Part shown: in pieces, positions 30,218 through 40,762 of the stretch
Position numbering within the stretch: position 1 is the first letter of the stretch
How the letters are laid out: each line of letters begins with the position of its first letter
Assembly: GCF_026262505.1 (NCBI RefSeq)
Contig: NC_067204.1
Location: 10,449,797-10,513,796 of the forward strand
Reading direction: 5' to 3'
Origin: Trichomonas vaginalis G3
Lineage: Eukaryota; Parabasalia; Trichomonadida; Trichomonadidae
Length of the DNA stretch: 64,000 nucleotides
Position numbers and translations under genes: made by a program
Notes under the pieces: generated by a model
Seen by the model: the letters and a program-made list of their open reading frames with translations, nothing else
Databases searched by the model: none
What the model was told of the DNA's origin: nothing

Positions 30218-33200
30218 TTATTCCTCAACAATAGAATCTTGTTCTTCTTCCTCTTCTTTATTATCACTTGCAACAGAATCCTTTTCTTCTTGAACCGAAT
30301 CATTTTCTTCCTCCTCTTCTTTATGATTTTGTTCTTCATTTTCATTTTCTTCCTGAACAGAATCGTTTTCTTTTTCCTCTTGAACTGATTCTTGTTCTTT
30401 CTCTTCTTGAACCGAGTCATCTTCTTTAGCAGATTCTTTCTCTTCTGGAGCTGATTCATTCTTAACTTCATCTTCAACTTCTTCTGTTTCTTTTTCAGGA
30501 GGAACTTCCTCTTTCTCTGATTCAACCTTTTCTTCAACTTCTTCTTTCTGAGGTTCATTTTGTTCTTCTTCTCTCTCTGAAGGAACAACATTTTCGGGTT
30601 CATTCTCTTCATCTCTGTCAGAAGGAATGTTGTTGTCAGATGAAGAAGCTTCGTTTTCATCATTGTTCATTAATGAATCAAAGAGTTCTTCATCGTCATC
30701 TTCTTCTTCGTTGTTTGCTTCATCAGCCTCATAATATTGATTGATGAACTCAATGAGATCTTCACAGCCTTCTTTATTCTGAGCAATTGTGATTACAACA
30801 GCTCTTGCTTTCTCTGACCTTACTCTCTTTGCAACCTGGAAAGCCTTGTATTGTTCATTTTCATTTAATGCAGATTGGAACAATCTCACTGATTCCAAGT
30901 CTCTTCTGAAGATCATTTCACGTTTCTGATCTCTCTTTGCGTTTGCAAGTCCTATTGAACTTTGTAGCCAACTCTGTGCGCCATTTTCTACGGTCAATGG
31001 CATCAGTTTGACTTCTGAAAGTCCTTGTAATGGATAAGCATGAGGAACTTTGTTTTCTTTCAAGAAACATCCGAAGAGTTTGTTGTCAGAAATACTGACA
31101 CACCAGAAATCTGTGTAAATTTCTTTTTCAGCATGATCCAATTGATAAGAGCCATCATCATTTGTTGATTTCTTCTTATCAATGTCTAATCCTAAATCTG
31201 ATTCATCTGATTCATCAGATTTGTTCTCGTTTTCCTCGACTTTTCCTTCTGAAATGACATTTCTTAAGTTTGACATCGCTTGCCAATGGAATCCGAAGTC
31301 GAAGACTAATTCGACCAATATCTTGTCATTTCCAAGCGCGTAAACATTGTCATTTTCATCGAAAGTAACCCATCTAAGAGGCTTTGCAACAGGAATAACA
31401 CCACTTGCAAGTTTGATTCTATTCGGAATATCCAATAACCAATAATCCAAAGTATCACCAAATACAACAAATAATCTGTCTTTTCCTCCAACCATTGTCA
31501 ACAATCTGTCAGGAAGAGAAAGAGAAGCGTATTCGAAACCACTTGATTTGAAGATATGGATACGTCCAAGTTCTGTGGCAACAGCAACCCATCTCTTGCC
31601 AATTGCAATGAGATCGATTGTTTCGCTATCAGTGAATTTATGGGAAAACTCACTTGGAATAGACTTTGGATTATTAGATCTGTATTGGAAGTATGTTCTA
31701 CTTGCAGCGCAGAAACCTTCTTTGTTCAAAGTTGCCAAAAGAAAATGTCTGTCATTTGAAAAACTGACATTTCTATTTGAGAAAACATCAGCGAATTCGA
31801 CATCGATTGCTTCTCTATCTTCATCAATTTCTCTTAAGAAAATAACGCCTGTTTCATTCCAGCACAAGAATCTTCTTGATCCATCGTAATCTTGTGATGA
31901 TCCTGGCATGAAAGGTCCATTATAAACTTCTTCTTCATCTTCTTCTTCGTAATAAGATGAAGAAGATGAACTTGATTCAGAAGGTGTTACTGATGCTCCT
32001 TCTTCTTTGTTTTCTTTCGTTAAACTGTCATCAATTAAATCATCGAAATTATCTTCTTTTTGTTTTGTTTGTTTCTTTCTTTGGTTTTGTTTTTCGACGA
32101 TTTTGTTGATATCTCTGAAATATTGAAGTTCTTTTTCTCTTGGTGTGAGTTTCTTTCCTGATTTGCTTGTTTCTGTATCAATGAATTCAATGTCATCATC
32201 AGAGAAACTCGATTCTTCTTCCTCGTCTTCATCAATGTTGAGATATTTCTTCTGCCAATCTTCAAATTGTTGTTTTCTTTTTGCAATTTCATCATTATAA
32301 ATTTCTTTTCTCATTGTTGAAGCCAATTGCTCTTCATCTGATGAAACAAAATCAACTTCTTCTGCTTCATTCTCGTAGATGCCTTTTTCGTCTTCTTCCT
32401 CCTCTTCTTCTGCTTCACTTAATTTTGTAAAGTCAACAACTTCTTCACCATCGGAATCCTTTGTTAAATAAGCTGGTGGAACTCTCTTTTTAGGGGTGAA
32501 CTCTTTTGTTGGGATCTTTAGTTTAGTTCCTTTGAGTTCTTTGCTTGGAGGAACTTTTGGTTTCAATGTTAAAACTGATTTATGTTCTTCAATTAATTCT
32601 ACGTCACTTTCGAGTTCTTGATCTTCATTTTGTTGAGGTGCTGGTGCTGCTTCGGTCTTCTCTGGTTCAAATACTTTGACTAATGATATTCCACCCATGT
32701 CATCACTGATGCAAATATAATTATTGATCATTTCGAAAAATGAAATGGTTTCTTGAGCTTCGCACTTGATTGTTTCTCTAGCAGTGATGTAGTTAGCCAC
32801 ATTTGTATGTTCATATCTTGAAACAATTAAGTTTCCATCTGTATCCAAAGAAATAAGAGTACTTTGAGGGGACATTGATATGCCAATTACTGTTGATTCG
32901 TTACTTAAACTCTCTTCTGATAGTTCTTTTGATGTGGTTGAGTAAACAATTAACGAATTTGTCTTTAAATATACTAAAAGCTCAGTTGCACTCCATGTGA
33001 TTAATGTATCGGATGTGTCAAACTCTTTTTGGTCAAATAAATTCAAGGATGGAACTTCATATATGTATAATTTATTTGAAGAATCGTAAACTGAAAGATA
33101 ATTGTCGTTTTTACTGAATTTAACTGATAATATTTCGTTTCCGTTTGTAATTGTTCCGATTTTTTCTTTTGTTTCCATTTTATAGAAATCAATGTTATTA

Positions 33201-33550
33201 TCTTGTGAAGTTGCTGCAAAATATTCATTATTATGTGATGTCTTTAGGTCTGTATATATTTGCGATTCAATTACTTGATTTGTTTCTAATGAAGGCCAGG
33301 CTAATGATTTAATTCCTTCAACGCCTTCTGCAGTAAAGAGTACGACGTTTTGTGAATTATCTTCTGCAATTGATTTAATAAGACTATCCGTGATTGTGGT
33401 CAAATCTTTTGCACCTTCATTAGATAATGATGGAAATTTCGATTCATAAAGCAAACCATCATCTCTTCCAACTGAAAGTATACTCTCTTTATCTGGTGCA
33501 ATGATAATATTTTTGGCGGGACCAAAGTGGACTTGCGCTTTGGTCTCCAT
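30218..33550 (-). CDS. Ctf4/AND-1 (WDHD1) replication-factor homologue
   Basis: 1110 codons. N-terminal ~290 residues form WD40-like blades (NIIIAPDKESILSVGRDDG...). An acidic/basic low-complexity linker (~300-560) follows. The central SepB/Ctf4 propeller begins at SRRFLCWNETGVIFLREIDE and includes a DVEFADVFSNRNVSFSNDRH stretch and a WVTFDENDNVYALGN region, matching the order seen in AND-1. A C-terminal helical bundle (FQSALNENEQYKAFQVAKR, ARAVVITIAQNKEG) is the Ctf4 hub part. The last ~150 residues are an acidic EEEK/S repeat. Ctf4 links the CMG helicase to DNA polymerase alpha. The HMG box of animal WDHD1 is absent; the acidic tail replaces it. Confidence 0.75.
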   Translation of the reverse strand: METKAQVHFGPAKNIIIAPDKESILSVGRDDGLLYESKFPSLSNEGAKDLTTITDSLIKSIAEDNSQNVVLFTAEGVEGIKSLAWPSLETNQVIESQIYTDLKTSHNNEYFAATSQDNNIDFYKMETKEKIGTITNGNEILSVKFSKNDNYLSVYDSSNKLYIYEVPSLNLFDQKEFDTSDTLITWSATELLVYLKTNSLIVYSTTSKELSEESLSNESTVIGISMSPQSTLISLDTDGNLIVSRYEHTNVANYITARETIKCEAQETISFFEMINNYICISDDMGGISLVKVFEPEKTEAAPAPQQNEDQELESDVELIEEHKSVLTLKPKVPPSKELKGTKLKIPTKEFTPKKRVPPAYLTKDSDGEEVVDFTKLSEAEEEEEEDEKGIYENEAEEVDFVSSDEEQLASTMRKEIYNDEIAKRKQQFEDWQKKYLNIDEDEEEESSFSDDDIEFIDTETSKSGKKLTPREKELQYFRDINKIVEKQNQRKKQTKQKEDNFDDLIDDSLTKENKEEGASVTPSESSSSSSSYYEEEDEEEVYNGPFMPGSSQDYDGSRRFLCWNETGVIFLREIDEDREAIDVEFADVFSNRNVSFSNDRHFLLATLNKEGFCAASRTYFQYRSNNPKSIPSEFSHKFTDSETIDLIAIGKRWVAVATELGRIHIFKSSGFEYASLSLPDRLLTMVGGKDRLFVVFGDTLDYWLLDIPNRIKLASGVIPVAKPLRWVTFDENDNVYALGNDKILVELVFDFGFHWQAMSNLRNVISEGKVEENENKSDESDESDLGLDIDKKKSTNDDGSYQLDHAEKEIYTDFWCVSISDNKLFGCFLKENKVPHAYPLQGLSEVKLMPLTVENGAQSWLQSSIGLANAKRDQKREMIFRRDLESVRLFQSALNENEQYKAFQVAKRVRSEKARAVVITIAQNKEGCEDLIEFINQYYEADEANNEEEDDDEELFDSLMNNDENEASSSDNNIPSDRDEENEPENVVPSEREEEQNEPQKEEVEEKVESEKEEVPPEKETEEVEDEVKNESAPEEKESAKEDDSVQEEKEQESVQEEKENDSVQEENENEEQNHKEEEEENDSVQEEKDSVASDNKEEEEEQDSIVEE

Positions 33551-34866
33551 ACCTGAAATTATACGTTTAAAAAAAATCCTTTCTGTTCAAAATCATGGAT
33601 TGGAGTTACAATTACTCCTATTTTTTGTTAATTTGTTAATTTCTGATCATTGAAGAGTTATTTTAAGTACATATTCATTTAAAATATCAATAAAACATTT
33701 ATTTTAAATACGAACTTTACAATGTCAAATATTTTAGTTTGTAAATTACTATATGGCAAATTCGGCTTTTTGAATGAACACATACAATCAATTCTATTGG
33801 TTACTCTCAAAATAGAAATTGGAAGAAAATATAGGTAATATTATTGAATGAATTGAAGTTATCTTGATTGTGATTATTTTTGATTATAATGCCGAACAGA
33901 TTTTGAATTAAAATAAAAATCATGAGCGATGACTATGCAAAGCCATATTTAGATTTTATTAGAGCATTTGAAAAGCTTTTTCTTATAAAATCTAATGAGT
34001 CCGTTGAAGATATGTGCAATATTATCACAAACGTTTTGTTATTGAAGTATCAACTTACCAAAAAGCAGCTTGCGAAGATAATTATCAAAGCACTTCAATA
34101 CAATTATGCTTCATGTGATAACTATGCCAAGATATTCAAGAATATCGGAATGGAAATTAATGATCTTTCAAAATTAAAATTCCCATCTGAGAGTTCAATT
34201 GAATTTACTGTTATGCATGATCGAATTGATAAATTCAAAGAATACATTTCTCAAAATGAAATCAAAAATGAAAAATTTTTAAAAATTCCTGTTTTGAACA
34301 ACATAGAATTGAAGAGTGATAGTATCAGTTTTTCATATTATCATATGAGTGAGAAAGATAATCTCGCTTTATCATTAATTGAAACATGCGCATATTTTGG
34401 ATCTGTAAACATTTTCTTTTTCTTAATTTCAAGCCAAAAGTATACAATATCAAAAAAAATGCCTTCGATACTCATTAATTGGTAGAAATACAGACATTAT
34501 CAACGAATGTTTAAAGAAAAATCAAATGGATAAAGATTGTCTCCGAGTCATTGTATGTTCGCATAACAATGATATGCTTGAATTCGTTTTAGAAAGAAAT
34601 TTTTTTACTTATAAAGATTTTGATAGAGATAACGTAAAATTAACAGCAATTTACGAAAGTATTATCAAATACCAAAACCTGAAAGCTGTATTTCTACTTT
34701 TCGAGAAGGCAAAAGACTTCATTCTTCCATGGTGTGCTGCATTTCTTCAAACTATAGATATTCTCAAAAACCAAAAAATAACTAATAAATTAGATTTCAA
34801 GGACAGAAACATTCTACATTATGCATGCATGTCACAAAATTCTGATATTGTCAAATTTTTATTTAA

Positions 34867-37295
34867 GGATGGGCACTCATTAGGGTGATGAAAAAAATCA
34901 AGTCTAGCAAAGTCAATACATTAAAAATAGTGAAGACTATTATATAGCATTATAGTGCACAAGCTCACATATTTAGTGATGCATTTCTCCAACTTATTTT
35001 ATTTATAAGTTAACCTTGAAACATGAATTTTAGTATATCATGAGCATATTTTTTTCTAATTTTGCAATACTTATAATATCATACCAGGATTCATGTGGAA
35101 GTCTAATATTTGGTATATAATATTCTTACAATAAATGTATTAATTCAATTATATTCAAAATGATGGGTCGCAATTTTTACTGAAATTGCAAATTTAATTT
35201 CAACAATGAAATTATTGTTTAAAAAAAATAGCACAACAGCAAGATGGACAATCATATATAGAATTATAATGCCCCATATAATGCTTTGATTTGATGCGTA
35301 TATAATGTTATTTTTCGAACATCTTTGTAAAAAATTGATTTTTGTAATTTTTGAAAAAATTCGATTTTATTTCGAGATTTCCTCTATAGGTGAAGTATAT
35401 TGAACAATATTCCTATGGGAGAAAATAATTGTAAGTATGAGTACTTTCATTAATACTATGGGTGCCATGGTTATCGCTCAAACGATCAAGTTATATCTCG
35501 ATTGCGTAAATTGAAATTTTGCTATTTTCTAAATTCACGGCAACAACATTCTTTTATCCTGATCATACATCACAATATTTGAATGTGCGACCATTTGTTC
35601 AAGAAACCGTCAAGTTATTCTTCATTTTTCATGCCGCGGCGAACAAAAGCAGTTGCAAAGCGTATAAAGAACTTAGTTCAAAGCGCGAAAAATAGGGTAG
35701 AGCCATATGTCGTCAACACTGTTGAATTTGTGCTATCTGTATTATTGAGCGGCGCTATATTTTGCCAATCAGAATTTCAATTCATGCTGAATAACATCAA
35801 AGTTCCGTCAGAAGCTACATTTCATCGAGTTCAAGAAAAGGTTGGTCGTGTTATCATAGAAGTTGCCAGAGAATCTGTTAATTATTGGAAATCTCGAATG
35901 AGAAAATGTTCGGGACTTTTGTTTGACGGTTCTTGGAGTCAGAGAAGAAATGCAATGTTTTGCTATGTACAATTTGTAGAAGAGAAACTCAAAAAAATTG
36001 TAGATTGGGAAGTGATATCTAAATCTTTTAAAAATTTCAAAGGTAATTTCAACGGAAAATCAAATGAAATGGAATTTGAAGGCTTAAAAAGAATGCTGAA
36101 GCGTTGGAATAATGAAAAACGTGTAAATTTTTTTGTGCATGATGGCGATGTCAAAATTGTTTCTACAATCAAAAATACGTTCAAAGGTATCAGAGAATAC
36201 AGAGATCCTGGACATTTTCTTAACAATATACAGAAAAAGCTCAAACTGCCAGAATTCAGAATCTTATCTAGCATTTCAAAGAATTTATTGCGTTGGCTTA
36301 GGCAACTTCTCAATGACACACATATGTCAATTAAAACAAAGAAGTTTTTATGGTTGAATTCCGCTAAACATTATGCCGGAAATCATAAATTTTGTCCAGA
36401 TCCTGAAAAATGCAAGATGATTAAACCATGGAAATATGCAAAAAATAAAACTGCTATAAAAACACTTAAAAAATTCCTCGAAGATACCGTAAAAATCTTT
36501 GATATGGTAAAAAAGATTCATTCAACTCAAGTAGTTGAATCGATAAACCATATCAAAGCAATGCTTGCTAATAAAAATATTAATTGGCATGCTTCTTGGC
36601 CAATTAGGATGGCAGTCACAATATTGCATTTCAATGAAAGTATGTTTGAAACGATTGTAGCAATAAGATACAGGTTAAATTTACCAACAATGCCAGAAAT
36701 GATGAACAGATATTTCAGAATGTATGATACAACAAAAGATTTAATCAAAGCATTCAAAAATTCAAAGCAAGTTCAAAAAAAGTTTGCGGCATTAAGAGCT
36801 ATAAAGAGAGGTCTTCAAGCTACCGATGATCGTATTACTCTTAAATCACATAAATAATTATTAAATTTATTTCACCCTCAAAACATCATAATCTTGCACC
36901 TTCTTTGAATAAACACTTTCACCTTCTATTTTTAATTAATGTTTTTTAATTGTCCAAAATTTTTAGATTATATAAGATATAATTTTTTATAAAAGTATTA
37001 TTTTCTAAAAGATAAGTATATATTCTTAATCACAAAACCTAGCATTTTATCATATCTATATATCAGCTTCCTAAATATAATACTCATATAGTTAGTATGA
37101 TTTTAATGTTTTTGAACATGAAACGAAAATATGATTACAATCATATAACATAATGGAGTTATTGATATAACTTATATGCATGATACATTAAGAAGTCTTC
37201 CAACAATATAGATATAGTTGTAGATTCCTATGATTCCTTTTATATTGTGAGATAATAACATTTTTATGCTATCAGGAGCCTATGAGTGCCCATCC
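34867..37295 (+). mobile_element. Kolobok-like DNA transposon, 2.43 kb, looks whole
   Basis: Exact 14-bp inverted ends GGATGGGCACTCAT (34867-34880 and 37282-37295) are flanked by TTAA on both sides (34863-34866, 37296-37299). One uninterrupted transposase frame lies in the middle. A TTAA target duplication occurs in piggyBac and Kolobok superfamilies; the transposase text (DGSW, HDGD, DPGH) does not look like piggyBac and fits Kolobok-type DDE better. The exact junctions inside an ankyrin gene show a clean single insertion. Non-coding parts 34900-35582 and 36858-37281 are AT-rich, with no further genes. Confidence 0.8.
35583..36857 (+). CDS. Kolobok-like DDE transposase, 424 aa
   Basis: A single open frame with ATG at 35583; a second candidate start, MPRRTKAVAKR, at 35631 may be the true one. 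Putative catalytic acids are the Asp of LLFDGSWSQRRNA, the Asp of FFVHDGD and a later Glu, with a DPGHFLNNI segment and a Cys/His pocket (HKFCPDPEKCKM) between them. The N-terminus is basic and helical, suited to DNA binding, and the C-terminus is Lys-rich. DGSW plus an inserted Cys/His patch resembles Kolobok and related Mutator-like transposases. No internal stops, so the element may be young. Alternative: another TTAA-specific family. Confidence 0.7.
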   Translation: MCDHLFKKPSSYSSFFMPRRTKAVAKRIKNLVQSAKNRVEPYVVNTVEFVLSVLLSGAIFCQSEFQFMLNNIKVPSEATFHRVQEKVGRVIIEVARESVNYWKSRMRKCSGLLFDGSWSQRRNAMFCYVQFVEEKLKKIVDWEVISKSFKNFKGNFNGKSNEMEFEGLKRMLKRWNNEKRVNFFVHDGDVKIVSTIKNTFKGIREYRDPGHFLNNIQKKLKLPEFRILSSISKNLLRWLRQLLNDTHMSIKTKKFLWLNSAKHYAGNHKFCPDPEKCKMIKPWKYAKNKTAIKTLKKFLEDTVKIFDMVKKIHSTQVVESINHIKAMLANKNINWHASWPIRMAVTILHFNESMFETIVAIRYRLNLPTMPEMMNRYFRMYDTTKDLIKAFKNSKQVQKKFAALRAIKRGLQATDDRITLKSHK

Positions 37296-37439
37296 TTAAC
37301 TCAGCTAGAAAAATTGATGTCTTTTGCAATGATGCGAATGGGATGACTGCACTCCATTATGCAGCAATGAATAATAACATAGATGCAGTTAAAATCCTTG
37401 TTTCACATGGTGTTGAAATTAATGATAACTTTACTCATC

Positions 37440-38510
37440 AAATTCTCTTTGATTTAATATCAATCATTATTTTATGAAAGTCCATTTATTCTCGCTATTA
37501 GAGAAAATTCAACTGATGTTTTCAGATTTTTTGTTGAAAATGGTGCTAATGTTAATATTAAACTTACTCTATTTCATTTAATATCAATTAATATTATATG
37601 GTATTTCCTTTGATTTTATATCAATCTTTATTTAATGAGATTCCCTTTGATTTAATGTTAATCACTATAATATCGAATTCTCATTGATTCAATATCATTC
37701 ATTATAATATAGAATTCTCTTTGATTTAATATCAATCATTATAATATCGAATTGTTTTTTATTTAATTTCAATCATTCTAATATTTAATTCTCCTTGATT
37801 TAATATCAATCATTATAATATAGAATTCTCCGTGATTCAATATCACTTTATTATATATGATATTCTTTTTGATTTAATATCAATTATTGTTACATAGGAT
37901 TCTCTTTGATTTAATATCATTATTTAATGAAATACATTTTCGGTTAATATATGTCCACTTACAATCGCTATTAAAGAAAAGTCAATTGATATCGTCAAAT
38001 TCTTAGTTGAACATGGTGCTGATGTTAATGCTAAACTTACTCTATTTCATATAATATCAATCAATATTATATGGCATTCTCTTTGATTTAATATCAATCA
38101 TTACAATATCATATTCTCTTCTATAATAATATCAATCATTATTTTGTAGCAATCTCTTTGTTTTAATATCAGTCATTATAATATGGTATTCTCATTGATT
38201 TAATATCAATCGTTATTTTGTAGAATTATCTTTGATTTAATATTAATCTTCAATAAATACAAATCTCTTTGATTTAATATCAATCATTATTTTGTAGAAT
38301 TATCTTTGATTTAATATTAATCTTCAATAAATACAGATCTCTTTGATTTAATATCAATCTTCAATAAATGCAAATCTCTTTGATTTAATATCAATCATTA
38401 TTTAATGAAATGTATTTTCAGTTAATAAATGCCCTCTTACAATCGCTATTAATGAAAATGCAATTGATATCATCAAATTCTTAGTAGATCATGGTGCTCA
38501 GAAAGAATGA
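37440..38510 (+). repeat. AT-rich ~30-bp repeats interleaved with ankyrin units
   Basis: Units close to TCTTTGATTTAATATCAATC followed by ATTATAATA... occur about two dozen times in blocks. The blocks separate three short coding remnants: near 37483 (LAIRENSTDVFRFFVENGAN), 37965 (IAIKEKSIDIVKFLVEHGAD) and 38433 (IAINENAIDIIKFLVDHGAQ). Each remnant is a nearly whole ankyrin repeat, and each of the first two is followed by text reading LTLFH before the AT repeats resume. The pattern looks like repeat expansion inside a formerly regular ankyrin array. Confidence 0.75.
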
Positions 38511-39054
38511 ATAGTAAAGTTATTTGGGTGAGATGGTATTTGGGCGTCACTTTGCGTTATAGTTTAAATTATTCAATGTTAAATGTAAACTATTTTATTT
38601 GAATGGAAAACAATTATTTTTGAGAAGTATACGGTGTATTGCAATACAAGCTGCTTTTATGTTATTTAAACATAGATGACTTAGCTGATAAGACGCGAAA
38701 CCTATTCAAATTTCTTTTGTGAATTATGTAAAACCCTCAGATGGAAATTTTCGAAACATATTGACCTTTACTGTCAATTATATTTTAAGTGTCCACGTAC
38801 GCCCCAATGACATGACCTTCAATTCAGTTGTCAAAAAATTGAATTAATGTTAGATGGGCGTAAGTGGAGCCTTAAAAAGTTAATCAATTTCATAGTATCA
38901 TATTAAAACATTTATGCTAAATAACAGTTTAACAACAAGTATAAGTATGCCAGTCTATATGCTATTGTAATCTCTTTTATCAATCAAAAATATAATTTTT
39001 TTTAAGCATTATTATGTGAATTTGAAATAGATTATTAAATTCTAATAGAACAAA
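38511..39054. other. Intergenic, no clear feature
   Basis: GGGCGT-type motifs at 38545, 38801 (inverted) and 38856 hint at a degraded repeat, but I could not define ends. No gene seen. Confidence 0.3.
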
Positions 39055-40620
39055 TTAGTAATATATAGATTTCTTCTCTTCATCTTCGAGTTCTTTTCTT
39101 TTAATGTATTCATTTTCGTCTTCGCTGTCCATATATTCATCAGAAGTGCTTGATTCATACATAACTCTTGGATCTCTGAGGAATTTTTCACCAATCTTAA
39201 TCCAATCGTTCTCATCTTCTTCAACTTCTTCGCCTTCTTCATTCATCTCTATAATCATATCCTTAAGAGCTTGAACTCTTTCGCATAGTTCATTATCTTC
39301 AGATTCATCAAGTATTTCATCGAAATTTTCAGGACCATCACTTTCCATGAAGTTTTTAATAGCAAAAATCTTTGCATTATTCGTAATAGGAGCTGTAAGT
39401 ATTATCTCTATTATTTCAAAAAGAATTTTAAATTCAGATTCATTATCTATTGAAAGAAGACTAGTAATTGATGATAATATGCTAGTTTTGTATACAAATG
39501 ACCTTGTATTCAACAAAAGATAAATAAAATCTACATCTGCTTGTTTCAATGATTCAAGAATGATTTGGCAACAAGGAATCTTCTGTAAAAATGTTCCATC
39601 ACCTAATATATCAGCAATTACACTTAGCATTCCTTCAAAACATAATATTTGAACTGAAGTTTCGTTTCTTCTAATAAATTCTATGATTAACTCTGTCGTT
39701 TGATTCAAAATACTTTTGGAATCTGATTTTAATAGATTAACTAATAATCTTGGTGGATCTATATTTGATTCATCACTTTTTAACAAGTATTTATATAAAG
39801 TCAAAGTTTGATTGATAAAATCTTTAGGAGGATCTTGAATTGCATCCAAAATAGAATCAAATGATTGACATTGAAATGCAATATCTGGATTTTGTTTGAG
39901 AATTTCAATAACAACTTCAATTAACGAATATTTTGATTTTCCTTCGACTTGATCAAGTCCTTCTGATACAAATTGGACAATTCCAAATAGTGTTTCTTCA
40001 TCAAATGGATAAAATAAAAAAGATGATAAGAGATTTATTGATAAACTTTGTGATTCATCTTCAGAATTAATAATTGCTGAATTTACTGTATCTATATCAA
40101 ATGTTTCGCACGAAAAATCACGTGTAACTTGAGAAAAAGAATTGAAAAATCTGAGAAAGTTAACAATGCAGCGTTTTTCGTAGATATCGTTAGGATCAAC
40201 ATATAATCTAAGTAATTTTTGGAATAAAGCTTCATTTAACATTGGTTCTATTGAAGATTCAAATTGATCTTCTTTTGAACACTTAATAACATTCTGAAGA
40301 ATAAGCAATGAATATGAAAAGAAGTTGTCATCACATCTTATTGCTATTTGAACGAAAGTTTCAGTGAATGTTGGAACATTAAAATTTGAAATTGATAATA
40401 TATTGTTTTGGTTTGAAAATATGTATAGATTCTTTAAGTTATCAAGCATTTCATCAATCATATTTTGATTAAAGAACTCGACAAGTTGAAAATAATCCTG
40501 AATTGGATCTAAATCTGTTTTTGGAATATAATCATCATTGTTTTCTACTTTAATGTCTTCATTGACTAAAGTAAATGTAGTATTTTCGCTTGGTGTTGCG
40601 GATTCTTTAAATTCATCCAT
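39055..40620 (-). CDS. ARM/HEAT-like protein with acidic tail, unknown
   Basis: 521 codons from MDEFKESATPSENTTF. Residues ~30-430 are helix-rich with regular Leu/Ile spacing (SILNQTTELIIEFIRRNETS, LFEIIEIILTAPITNNAK) suggesting armadillo/HEAT-type repeats. The last ~90 residues are highly acidic (EEGEEVEEDENDWIKIGE ... DSEDENEYIKRKELEDEE). No catalytic motif. Such proteins occur in large numbers in trichomonads, often tied to kinase or trafficking scaffolds, but I cannot name an orthologue. Convergent with the ankyrin remnant and divergent from the nucleotidase gene, with 142 bp between start codons. Confidence 0.7.
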   Translation of the reverse strand: MDEFKESATPSENTTFTLVNEDIKVENNDDYIPKTDLDPIQDYFQLVEFFNQNMIDEMLDNLKNLYIFSNQNNILSISNFNVPTFTETFVQIAIRCDDNFFSYSLLILQNVIKCSKEDQFESSIEPMLNEALFQKLLRLYVDPNDIYEKRCIVNFLRFFNSFSQVTRDFSCETFDIDTVNSAIINSEDESQSLSINLLSSFLFYPFDEETLFGIVQFVSEGLDQVEGKSKYSLIEVVIEILKQNPDIAFQCQSFDSILDAIQDPPKDFINQTLTLYKYLLKSDESNIDPPRLLVNLLKSDSKSILNQTTELIIEFIRRNETSVQILCFEGMLSVIADILGDGTFLQKIPCCQIILESLKQADVDFIYLLLNTRSFVYKTSILSSITSLLSIDNESEFKILFEIIEIILTAPITNNAKIFAIKNFMESDGPENFDEILDESEDNELCERVQALKDMIIEMNEEGEEVEEDENDWIKIGEKFLRDPRVMYESSTSDEYMDSEDENEYIKRKELEDEEKKSIYY

Positions 40621-40762
40621 GCAAAGATTTTATTAAAGGGTCTCTCCCTAAATCTGAATTCTCATTTTTGATATCAGAACTAATATATTCCAATTATCAA
40701 GAGAGAAATTGATGGTGAATTGATTGCAAAAAGTGTCAAATTTCATATCACTTCAAAATTTC

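Larger units (their letters stand above)
33922..37477 (+). pseudogene. Ankyrin/DUF3447-type gene split by a transposon
   Basis: Starts ATG 33922 (MSDDYAKPYLDF). The frame moves at the A8 run 34452-34459; the following frame carries the typical RYSLIGRNTDIINEC text of the family. At 34863 the gene is interrupted by a 2429-bp transposon at a TTAA. Leaving out the element and one TTAA, the frame passes straight from KFLF into NSARKIDVFCNDANG and then a good ankyrin repeat (MTALHYAAMNNNIDAVKILVSHG), showing the original continuity. Beyond 37440, further ankyrin units are split by AT-rich repeats to about 38510. Host gene, now surely inactive; its three lesions differ in kind. Confidence 0.85.

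Noticed and set aside
30178-30663. 161-codon Lys/Met-rich frame
   Set aside because: Shadow of the acidic tail of the Ctf4-like gene in another frame.
34867-37295. piggyBac assignment on the basis of TTAA
   Set aside because: The transposase lacks piggyBac-like text and C-terminal Cys-rich finger; DGSW/HDGD motifs fit Kolobok-like better.
37440-38510. Introns between ankyrin units
   Set aside because: No GTAYGT donor or ACTAACACACAG acceptor seen; the AT blocks are themselves repetitive.
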